Shown here piece after piece: positions 24,487 to 31,973 of a stretch of 44,264 bases of DNA. This stretch comes from an uncultured Nonlabens sp. GTDB taxonomy: Bacteria > Bacteroidota > Bacteroidia > Flavobacteriales > Flavobacteriaceae. Every line of letters starts with the position of its first letter. Within the stretch, counting starts at the first letter, position 1. The stretch covers positions 1-44,264 of the forward strand of contig NZ_CANLXZ010000029.1 in assembly GCF_947495285.1 (NCBI RefSeq), given 5' to 3'. The position numbers were made by a program, and so were the translations under genes. The notes beneath the pieces were generated by a model. The model was not told where the DNA came from. It saw nothing but the letters and a program-made list of their open reading frames with translations, and made no database searches.

Positions 24487-26943
24487 TTATTCCCATTTCA
24501 ACTGCATTCTCTTAATACGATCGGCGAGCTTTTCACTAGATAATTTTTCGCGTAAGCGGTCTGTAATTATTGGGAAAGAAAATGGTGTAGGCTGCTGGCA
24601 TTCTTTCCATACTATCGTTTGGTTTTCTATGCGTTGAAAAGCCTCTCGCAAGCGGTATTCTTCTATTTCTTGCTCATAGGTTTCTGTGTATGCTTGTCGG
24701 TAAAGTAAATTATCAGGTTCGTTATCTCTGAATACCTCAAAAAGTAATTGACTGCTGCTTTGTAAATGTTTTACTTTTACGGCCTTGTTAGGATAACCGG
24801 TAAATACTAGTCCAGAAATAACAGCGATATCTCTAAATTTCCTTTTGGCAAGCTCAGTAGCATTTACACTAGCTTCTAGATCTTCAAGAATCATGTCTGA
24901 TGTGATGAGGTTGTTATCCAGTACATTTTGCATATCAAATTCTTGGTCACTTAATATTTCAAAACCGTAATCATTATAAGCTAGAGTAAAACTTATGGGT
25001 TGTAATAAACTCATGCGGTAAGCCAGTAGTCCAGCCATGGCCATATGAACTAGTCGACCTTCAAAAGGATAAAATACAGCATGGAATCCTTCTCTAGTCT
25101 TAAACGTTTCTATCAAGAATTCATGATTCTGTGGTACAATGCTTTCTTGCTGTTGTCTATTGATAATTTCTTTGAGCGCTTTGACCTCTGGGGTTCTTTT
25201 TTTACCGTTTTGAAAATGCTGCATTTCTTCTCTTAGTAATTCACCTAATTGAGAGGTTAATGGCATGCGGCTACCCATCCAGCTGGTAACCTTTGCTTTT
25301 TTCTTTGAAGAATTACGCACTTGTGCTACCATTCCCTTTAAACGCACAAATTCAAGAGTACGACCGGCAAATACAAAAACATCACCACGTGATAATTGAC
25401 TTATAAAATACTCTTCTATAGAGCCTATGTAGCCGCCAGTAGCATATTTTACTGTAATGCTTGTCCCTGTTACTATGGTTCCCATTTGTAAACGATGTCT
25501 CATGGCGATACCGCGATCGTTTATAAAATAACGACCATCCTCATCTATGGAAACCTTTTTATACTCTTCATAAGATTCTAATGAAGCACTACCATAAACT
25601 ATAAAGTGCAGGCACCATTCAAATTCTTTATAAGTAAGTTCTTGATAACAAAAAGTAGCTTTTACCTCTGGATATATAGTATCTGGATAAAAACCTCCAG
25701 AAACGGCTAGCGTGCATAAATATTGAATAAGTACATCATAACAATTTAGGTAAGGCAGTCTGTCCTCTACCGTTTGGGTTTTAACGGCTACTTGTAAAGC
25801 ACTCGCCTCTATTAATTCTAACGCATGTGTAGGTAAAAAGTAAATAACCGACGTTACTCCAGGTCGGTGACCAGATCTTCCTGCGCGCTGTAAAAAACGA
25901 GCAACACCTTTGGGGCTTCCTACTTGAATGATGGTTTCTACAGGCGCAAAATCAACTCCTAAATCTAGTGAAGAAGTGCAAACACAAGCTTTCAGAGACT
26001 CGTTTCTAATAGCATTTTCTACCCAAATACGTGTTTCTTTATTTATGGATCCATGATGCATAGCTACCTCACCAGCAAATTCTGGATGTTTGTGCATCAG
26101 TGCTTGAAACCACAGCTCGCATTGTGCTCTAGTATTGGTAAAAATTAGTGTCGATTTACTTTCGTTGATAATCTTTACTACATCTTCTAGTAAATGTAAT
26201 CCTAAATGACCGCGCCATGGAAATTTCTCCATAGTTTCTGGGATAATAGAACGCACCTCTATTTCCTTTTTTAAATTTGCTTTGATGAGTACGCTTTCGT
26301 CAAAGCGTGCCGAATTCACACCTAATAATACCTGTCTAGCTTGTTCTAGATTCCCTATTGTTGCACTAATTCCCCATATGCGTAGATTTTTATTGATTCC
26401 TGCTAGACGAGAAAGTCCTAACTCCATTTGTACACCACGTTTGGTGCCTAGTAGTTCGTGCCATTCATCAATAATAATAGCATTGCAATCCTTGAATACA
26501 TTTACATGATCTTTAGTGGCAAGCAATAAATGCAAGCTCTCTGGAGTGGTAATTAATAAATCGGGCATGGCTTTTTTTTGCGTAGCCCTTTCTTTTGTGG
26601 TGGTGTCGCCAGACCTTATTCCTACCGTAAATGGTAAGCCTATACCGTCCACAAATTTTTGCGAGGTTTGAGCAATTTCTTGGGATAGCGATCTTAAAGG
26701 TGTGATCCAGATCGCTTTTAGCCCTTTTTTATTTTTGGTTTTATAATCTGGGTTTGATTTAATGTAATTAAGAACTATTCCTACCCAAAGTGCGTAGGTT
26801 TTACCACTACCAGTAGGTGCGTTGAGCAGTCCGTTTTTGCCAGATAGAAAAGCATCCCAAGTCTGTTTTTGAAACGGAAAAGCTTTCCAGCCTTGAGTTT
26901 CAAAGTAGGAATTTGCGATATGGAGTAATTCTTTTTTTGTCAT
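24487..26943 (-). CDS. Lhr-type DEXH helicase (ligase-associated DNA damage response type)
   Basis: An 818-residue SF2 helicase with the Lhr architecture: Walker A APTGSGKTYA, TPLRSLSQE, DEXH box IDEWHELLG, motif III SATIGN, HHGSINKETR, and motifs V/VI from SSLDLGVDFAP to QRAGRSGHRPG. The C-terminal half carries the winged-helix and Lhr core segments. Size and sequence fit the group normally encoded with a DNA ligase, PdeM endonuclease and a metallo-beta-lactamase exonuclease in a damage-response cluster. None of those partners is adjacent here. A two-mismatch palindrome copy lies in the gene (RFDESV). Likely role is DNA repair; the start at 26943 fits the family N-terminus. Confidence 0.9.
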   Translation of the reverse strand: MTKKELLHIANSYFETQGWKAFPFQKQTWDAFLSGKNGLLNAPTGSGKTYALWVGIVLNYIKSNPDYKTKNKKGLKAIWITPLRSLSQEIAQTSQKFVDGIGLPFTVGIRSGDTTTKERATQKKAMPDLLITTPESLHLLLATKDHVNVFKDCNAIIIDEWHELLGTKRGVQMELGLSRLAGINKNLRIWGISATIGNLEQARQVLLGVNSARFDESVLIKANLKKEIEVRSIIPETMEKFPWRGHLGLHLLEDVVKIINESKSTLIFTNTRAQCELWFQALMHKHPEFAGEVAMHHGSINKETRIWVENAIRNESLKACVCTSSLDLGVDFAPVETIIQVGSPKGVARFLQRAGRSGHRPGVTSVIYFLPTHALELIEASALQVAVKTQTVEDRLPYLNCYDVLIQYLCTLAVSGGFYPDTIYPEVKATFCYQELTYKEFEWCLHFIVYGSASLESYEEYKKVSIDEDGRYFINDRGIAMRHRLQMGTIVTGTSITVKYATGGYIGSIEEYFISQLSRGDVFVFAGRTLEFVRLKGMVAQVRNSSKKKAKVTSWMGSRMPLTSQLGELLREEMQHFQNGKKRTPEVKALKEIINRQQQESIVPQNHEFLIETFKTREGFHAVFYPFEGRLVHMAMAGLLAYRMSLLQPISFTLAYNDYGFEILSDQEFDMQNVLDNNLITSDMILEDLEASVNATELAKRKFRDIAVISGLVFTGYPNKAVKVKHLQSSSQLLFEVFRDNEPDNLLYRQAYTETYEQEIEEYRLREAFQRIENQTIVWKECQQPTPFSFPIITDRLREKLSSEKLADRIKRMQLKWE
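26293..26306. repeat. Iterated palindrome, decayed copy (2 mismatches) in the Lhr-type gene
   Basis: GCTTTCGTCAAAGC; minus-strand reading gives RFDES, the third frame of the motif. Confidence 0.55.
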
Positions 26944-27048
26944 GAAACTTTCTGCGTTGCTGGAAGTCTTTTAGTTAGTCGGTCTTTTTGCTTCTTTTAA
27001 GTATCTTGAAGGTCCAGTAGAGATCTTGAGATGGATTTTGTTATTTCT

Positions 27049-27064
27049 CGCTTTCGCGAAAGCG
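27049..27064. repeat. Iterated palindrome CGCTTTCGCGAAAGCG (copy, intergenic)
   Basis: Perfect 16-bp copy in the divergent gap between the Lhr-type gene and the 101-residue gene. Confidence 0.9.
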
Positions 27065-27123
27065 TAAACAAATTATAAATCAAGAATAAGAAATAAAATA
27101 ATGGACTTGTGTTAGTAACCTAT

Positions 27124-27131
27124 TAAATTTG
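27124..27131 (+). promoter_or_regulatory. Candidate -7 box (TAAATTTG) for the 101-residue gene
   Basis: Consensus match 18 bases before the start at 27150. Confidence 0.4.
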
Positions 27132-27149
27132 AATCTTTAAAGTCAATAT

Positions 27150-27455
27150 ATGTCAGAAAAGCTTACCATTTTACAAGATAAACTAGAAGATAGGCATCAT
27201 GTTTTTATGGTGTACAAGAGTCAGGTAAATAAAGATTTACAGCGATCTGGTTATGGTGCTATTGAGTTGAATGAGCCAAAAGAGTTTTTAGAATCTTTAG
27301 TTTCTCTATTGAATGAAGCTATAGAAGACAGCGATCCTAAGCTGCAACAGTTATATTACCTGGCAGACGTGCAGGAGAAAAACCTAGAACACGGCATTAT
27401 TCTAGGTTTTCTATTGAGAGAATGGAGTAAGATTCAATTTAGGTTGAGGCAGTAG
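27150..27455 (+). CDS. Small helical protein of unknown function (101 aa)
   Basis: A soluble, charged, probably all-helical 101-residue protein (KLTILQDKLEDRHHVFMVYK; EPKEFLESLVSLLNEAIEDS; LADVQEKNLEHGIILGFLL) with no Cys, signal peptide or membrane span. The His pair in EDRHHVF is the only striking feature. I recognise no family. It is preceded by a -7-like box and the palindrome copy, is divergent from the Lhr-type gene, and has good coding character throughout. Confidence 0.65.
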   Translation: MSEKLTILQDKLEDRHHVFMVYKSQVNKDLQRSGYGAIELNEPKEFLESLVSLLNEAIEDSDPKLQQLYYLADVQEKNLEHGIILGFLLREWSKIQFRLRQ

Positions 27456-27507
27456 AATTCTTTTTAGGAAAGCTGAAAATAAGAAAAGCAAATAAATTTC
27501 TTGCATT

Positions 27508-27537
27508 TTTACTTTACTTTACTTTACTTTACTTTAC
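27508..27537. repeat. Short tandem repeat (TTTAC)x6
   Basis: Six uninterrupted TTTAC units ending about 24 bases before the start of the small secreted peptide gene, where promoter elements should lie. Five-base units change promoter spacing when copy number slips. Confidence 0.9.
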
Positions 27538-27561
27538 GCACTTAATCAAAAACTTTATATA

Positions 27562-27816
27562 ATGAAGAATTTTTTCAGAGCTAGCCTACTAGCTGTTTTA
27601 TTTGTAGGAATGAGTGGATTTAGTTCAGACGAGCAACCAACTGAAAATATGTTTCTAGCAAACGGTTTATGTGAAGATCGAGCCAATTTTGCTTATGAAG
27701 TCTACGCAATGTTTGCTCCGTGGACATCTCAAAGTGGCTTAAATAGCATATGGTCGGATAACTACTGGAATTGTATTAATAATGGAGGTGATAGTGATTA
27801 TACAGCAAATCCTTAG
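27562..27816 (+). CDS. Small secreted peptide with two Cys (84 aa)
   Basis: Signal peptide MKNFFRASLLAVLFVGMSGF, leaving a mature peptide of about 60 residues that is acidic and aromatic (three Trp) with two cysteines: GLCEDRANFAYEVYAMF and DNYWNCINNGGD. The Cys pair could form one disulfide. Short exported peptides with a C...A...A...W..Y..C pattern often sit upstream of GLPGLI proteins in flavobacteria (my recollection, not checked). The 3' end overlaps the GLPGLI frame if that gene starts at 27782. The upstream TTTAC repeat suggests switchable expression. No activity can be assigned. Confidence 0.7.
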   Translation: MKNFFRASLLAVLFVGMSGFSSDEQPTENMFLANGLCEDRANFAYEVYAMFAPWTSQSGLNSIWSDNYWNCINNGGDSDYTANP

Positions 27817-28555
27817 AAATAAATTGAGAGCTATATCTTTTTTCTTTTTTCTAACTATTTCTTTTTTAAGTTTTTCTCAAAACTTGAAGGTTGAGTATAA
27901 AGCTACATTTGACGCGGATATATTTGAGAACTCAACAAAAATGAGTTCAAAACAAAAACGGATGTTTAAACAAATGCAGAAGAGGTTAAAGGAATCTGTA
28001 GAGAACCAAAAGATAGTACTTTATACTAAGTCCGAAAATCAGTTTTTGTTAGTGGTAGAAGATCAAATGTCAATAGACGGACAATTTAATTCATATATAG
28101 GTGTATCGTTATTAAATTTACATTCATATGTTTATGGTCAAACTGATTCTATAGTGTTAGGATACACCAAAGAAGAAAGTTTTATCGTAAAATATGAAAA
28201 TCGATTTGTAGAGTGGGAAATTACTGATGAATCTAAAAACATCTTAGGTTTTAAATGCTTTAAAGCAATTCCTAAATACTTACAAAGCTATGAAGAGCGA
28301 GAACTAAATAGTTATCCCACTGAAGCGTGGTTTGCTCCATCTATTAATAGGCGCGGTGGCCCAATAAAATATTCAAACCTACCAGGCTTGATTTTAGAAG
28401 TAAAATCTGTGAAATCAACAATTACCGCAAAATTAATAGAAGATATAGTTGAGGATAAAGAAGTTCCTCAAATTGATAAAAAGATTATTACAGAGCTACA
28501 AGCCTATAAAAAGGCTAAAGCAACTGGCGCTGCAATTGAATCAAGAATGAAATAA
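27782..28555 (+). CDS. GLPGLI family secreted protein
   Basis: Exported protein of the Bacteroidota GLPGLI family, with the defining motif as YSNLPGLILEV near residue 200 and a conserved WFAPSINRRGGP just before it. The signal peptide is AISFFFFLTISFLSFSQ. The frame is open from ATG 27782, overlapping the peptide gene by 35 bases; a TTG at 27824 would give the cleaner signal sequence MRAISFFFF and start after the peptide stop. The family's function is unknown; members usually sit next to a TonB-receptor-like barrel gene, as here (5 bases to the next start). Likely an envelope-associated partner of that barrel. Confidence 0.85.
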   Translation: MEVIVIIQQILRNKLRAISFFFFLTISFLSFSQNLKVEYKATFDADIFENSTKMSSKQKRMFKQMQKRLKESVENQKIVLYTKSENQFLLVVEDQMSIDGQFNSYIGVSLLNLHSYVYGQTDSIVLGYTKEESFIVKYENRFVEWEITDESKNILGFKCFKAIPKYLQSYEERELNSYPTEAWFAPSINRRGGPIKYSNLPGLILEVKSVKSTITAKLIEDIVEDKEVPQIDKKIITELQAYKKAKATGAAIESRMK

Positions 28556-28560
28556 AAATA

Positions 28561-31269
28561 TTGAAAAATTATATGTTTATTCACCCTAAACGGCAAGTAG
28601 CTATTTTACTTGCTGTTTTTTTATTCTTAAATTTTGCTGCTAGTCAGAAGATGATTTTTAAAGGTCTAGTGACTGATAGTTTATTTAACCCTATTGAGAA
28701 TACTACTATTTATTCTACACCATTAGATCATGAGGGAGGACTACTCTTTTCTATAAGTGATATAGACGGTAGCTATAAGTTAAATCTTTCTAAGCATAAA
28801 TCTTATGTGATTACTATAAGTCATCTTGGTTATGATGAGATTAAAGATACCTTATCTTTAAAAAGCGACTTGGTTAAAAATTACGTTCTAAGAGAAAGTT
28901 CAGAAACTCTAGATGAAATCATACTCAGAAAAAAACTAGCGGTATCTGTAAAAAAGGATACGATTACTTACCGTACCGATCAGTTTATCGACGGTACAGA
29001 GCGTAAATTGAGAGATGTCTTAAAGAAATTACCAGGACTTGATGTGGACAGAGAAGGAAATGTTACCGTCAATGGTAAGGATGTTACCAGGTTAATGGTA
29101 GATGGAAAAGATTTCTTTAATGGAGATGAGAAACTAGGAGTAAATAATATTCCAGCAGACGCCATTGATGAGGTAGTTGCCTTAGATAACTATTCAAAAA
29201 TACCATGGCTTAAAGGCCTTACAGATAGTGATGAATTAGCACTTAATATTAAACTCAAAGATGGTAAGCGTAACTTTGTTTTTGGAGATGTCACAGTTGG
29301 CTCTGGAGTTGAAGATCGATATAAAATAAATCCACTATTATTTTATTATAGTCCTAAAACAGCGGTAAATTTTATAGGAGATTTTAATAATAATGGTATA
29401 CGATCGTTTACCACAAGCGATTATCTCAATTTTGAAATGGGTAATTCTACTTTGCTCAACGATTATTCAAAAATAGGTGAAACTTTAAATGATGAAGTCG
29501 CAAGCTCTTTATCCACAACAGATTTTCAAGAGTTAAAAACTTTATTTGGTGCCTTAAATTTAAATCACGACTTTAAGTCAGGTCTTAATCTTACTGCTTA
29601 CTCCATCAATAATAGCAATAGTCAAAAAACCAAAGATGAATCTAGTATCAATTATCTTATTGAGGATGATTTTATAGAAAATCGATCTAATGATAGTGAC
29701 CAAGATGCTATTTTTACTGCAAATACCGTAAAATTAAACTATACAACTAGTAATGATTTAGATATTCTAGGGAGAATAGATTTCAAAGATTTCAGCTCAG
29801 ATTTGAAAAGAAACTTACTTTCTACATCACCACAAACTAATCAGTTCAATAATTCAATGAAAGAAACAACTGATTTTACGTTTTCTCCTCAATTAAACTT
29901 CAACAAACGTTTTAATTCTAAGCACATTTCAACACTCGAGACTAGTTTTAAGGTTGAAGATCGAAGTTACATCGGTATAAATTTATTTGACCAGCCTATT
30001 TTTTCTGGAATCGTACCATTAATAGCACAAGGATCTGGAATTTTTAATGTCAACCAACTATCAAATAGAAAAACTACTGAATTTAAGTTGGGAATAAAAC
30101 ATTATTATGTGATCAACTCGACCACACATTTATATCCGCTTGCAGGTTTTAATATTACCAATACTAATTTTACAAATACAGATTCTCAAGTTTTAGATGA
30201 CGGCACTGTAAATAGTTTTCAAGACGATGGTTTTAATAATGATTTATCTAGTAACATAGGAGATTATTATCTAGGCTTGCAACTTAAAAAGAAGTATGGC
30301 AATTATATATTTAAACCTGGATTGGTTGCTCGTTTATATAAGTGGAATGCTAGACAATTGGAAAATGATTTAAATTCAACATCAAAATTCGTTCCTCTTC
30401 CTGAACTCTTAGTAGAATATGAGCCTTCTAATTCTAAAAAACTAAGATTTAAATACCAAATGAATTCAAGATTTGCCAACCCAATTAATTTTGCTAATAG
30501 ATTGCGCATTAATTCATTTAATCAAATTTCACGAGGAAATGAAAACCTAGAAAATTCTCTTTATCATAATTTTAGCTTAGGTTATCAATCTTATAAATTA
30601 CTTCAAGGAACTGTTTTTAACGCGTCAATATCTTACAATCGTTTAATAGAAGGAATAAGAAATGGTACTGCAATACAAGGAGTGAATCAAATCCGAACTT
30701 TGATACAGACTGATTTGCCAGAAAACACTTATAATGGGCGTCTTAATTACTCTACATATTTATGGAATATAAAATGGTCTTATAAAGGGAATATAAATCT
30801 AAGTGACTACAAGAGAATCGTGAATGAGTCTATTCTAGATTATCGATCTACTCTCATCAGTAATAGTATAGAAGTAGAAACAAGATTTAAAAAATCACCC
30901 AATTTTGAAATTGAAATCGGTCATCAATCTAATAATTTAGAAGGTAGCAATATTTCAAATAATTTTGAGAACTGGATTTCTAGAGGATCTATGGATATTA
31001 ATTTTCTCAAAAGCTTTTTATTCACAGCTGATTATGAATTGAACTATTTTACTAATAATAGTACTGGACAATCTAATGATTTTAATACTTTAAATACTTC
31101 TCTAGAGTATTGGAAAGAATCTTCTGCGTGGAGTTTTAAATTAGATGCTACTAATTTATTAAATAACGAGATAAAGTTATCAAGTAATTTGTCACAATTT
31201 CAAGCTTCTGAGAATCGAGTGTTTGTACAGCCTAGAATATTGCTTTTTTCAGTCATTTATAAATTATGA
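28561..31269 (+). CDS. TonB-dependent-receptor-like outer-membrane protein
   Basis: A 902-residue outer-membrane protein. After a signal peptide (VAILLAVFLFLNFAASQ) comes a carboxypeptidase-regulatory-like beta sandwich (KGLVTDSLFNPIENTTIYST to about 115). A plug-like domain follows (LRDVLKKLPGLDVDREG at about 150-166; VTRLMVDGKDFFNGDEK). Then a long beta-barrel runs to the C-terminus, ending FSVIYKL. This is the architecture of OMP_b-brl_3-type proteins paired with GLPGLI proteins. A TonB box is not obvious. The start is either TTG 28561 or ATG 28573. It is the last gene of the peptide-GLPGLI-barrel set; a substrate cannot be inferred, but the peptide is an obvious candidate. Confidence 0.85.
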   Translation: MKNYMFIHPKRQVAILLAVFLFLNFAASQKMIFKGLVTDSLFNPIENTTIYSTPLDHEGGLLFSISDIDGSYKLNLSKHKSYVITISHLGYDEIKDTLSLKSDLVKNYVLRESSETLDEIILRKKLAVSVKKDTITYRTDQFIDGTERKLRDVLKKLPGLDVDREGNVTVNGKDVTRLMVDGKDFFNGDEKLGVNNIPADAIDEVVALDNYSKIPWLKGLTDSDELALNIKLKDGKRNFVFGDVTVGSGVEDRYKINPLLFYYSPKTAVNFIGDFNNNGIRSFTTSDYLNFEMGNSTLLNDYSKIGETLNDEVASSLSTTDFQELKTLFGALNLNHDFKSGLNLTAYSINNSNSQKTKDESSINYLIEDDFIENRSNDSDQDAIFTANTVKLNYTTSNDLDILGRIDFKDFSSDLKRNLLSTSPQTNQFNNSMKETTDFTFSPQLNFNKRFNSKHISTLETSFKVEDRSYIGINLFDQPIFSGIVPLIAQGSGIFNVNQLSNRKTTEFKLGIKHYYVINSTTHLYPLAGFNITNTNFTNTDSQVLDDGTVNSFQDDGFNNDLSSNIGDYYLGLQLKKKYGNYIFKPGLVARLYKWNARQLENDLNSTSKFVPLPELLVEYEPSNSKKLRFKYQMNSRFANPINFANRLRINSFNQISRGNENLENSLYHNFSLGYQSYKLLQGTVFNASISYNRLIEGIRNGTAIQGVNQIRTLIQTDLPENTYNGRLNYSTYLWNIKWSYKGNINLSDYKRIVNESILDYRSTLISNSIEVETRFKKSPNFEIEIGHQSNNLEGSNISNNFENWISRGSMDINFLKSFLFTADYELNYFTNNSTGQSNDFNTLNTSLEYWKESSAWSFKLDATNLLNNEIKLSSNLSQFQASENRVFVQPRILLFSVIYKL

Positions 31270-31289
31270 TGACTGTACTTGATAAGTTT

Positions 31290-31303
31290 GCTTGCGCGAA
31301 ATC
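31290..31303. repeat. Iterated palindrome, decayed copy (2 mismatches)
   Basis: GCTTGCGCGAAATC just after the receptor gene; probably an eroded copy. Confidence 0.4.
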
Positions 31304-31318
31304 AAAACAGAAATGTTC

Positions 31319-31858
31319 TCAAAAAAGTACCCTAACAAATGGCTGTATACCATTTGAGTAAACACTTTTACGATCATTATATAGGACATCATATCGAGCA
31401 CCTATTACAAAATTACCTTGCTGGTACCCTGCGCCTAAAAATAAGGCAGGCACCCAGTAGGTGTCATCAAGAGCAGGATTATCAAAGTTTCTATTCACAT
31501 GTAAATATTCAAAATCCCCACTTACTTGAAGAAAATCTAGCGGCTGCGCAATAGCTATTAAACTACCACCAGCTATGTTAGATTTAGACCCTTGCAAACG
31601 AGAGTTACGGCTAGGATTAAATTCTGAATAGCTATAATTGAGACCAGCACCTAGACCTACATACGAGTTGAATTGATAAACAGCTTGTGGAGCGATTAAA
31701 ATAGATGTGTAACTGTTTCCGAAATTTGCGCCTATGTTACCTCCAAAACGTACATTATCCCAAAATTTTTGTTCTTGTTTCTGTTGACCAAAGGATAGAC
31801 AAGAAATGAGTGTAAAAACTGATAATATGGCAATATTTTTTAAAGAATAGGTTTTCAT
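31319..31858 (-). CDS. Small outer-membrane beta-barrel protein (179 aa)
   Basis: The frame is open further upstream, but the signal peptide MKTYSLKNIAILSVFTLISC (ending LSFGQQ) fixes the start at 31858. The mature 155 residues form alternating strands typical of a small eight-stranded porin (VRFGGNIGANFGNSYTSILI; YVGLGAGLNYSYSEFNP; ALFLGAGYQQGNFVIGARYD) and end in FVRVLF, an aromatic C-terminus as for Bam-inserted barrels. Homologues next to sucA are sometimes mislabelled alpha-ketoglutarate decarboxylase in flavobacteria because of this neighbourhood (recollection). It is divergent from sucA. Specific function unknown. Confidence 0.8.
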   Translation of the reverse strand: MKTYSLKNIAILSVFTLISCLSFGQQKQEQKFWDNVRFGGNIGANFGNSYTSILIAPQAVYQFNSYVGLGAGLNYSYSEFNPSRNSRLQGSKSNIAGGSLIAIAQPLDFLQVSGDFEYLHVNRNFDNPALDDTYWVPALFLGAGYQQGNFVIGARYDVLYNDRKSVYSNGIQPFVRVLF

Positions 31859-31926
31859 GATGTATCGATTAACATTTTCTAGTGTTATAAATATACAAAA
31901 CCTTATAGAATGACGGTACATTTCTT

Positions 31927-31934
31927 TATTTTTG
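31927..31934 (+). promoter_or_regulatory. Candidate -7 box (TATTTTTG) for sucA
   Basis: Consensus match 39 bases before the chosen sucA start. Confidence 0.4.
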
Positions 31935-31973
31935 CTATCACAATTGATAAAAAGGATAAATTTCCTTCCATAT

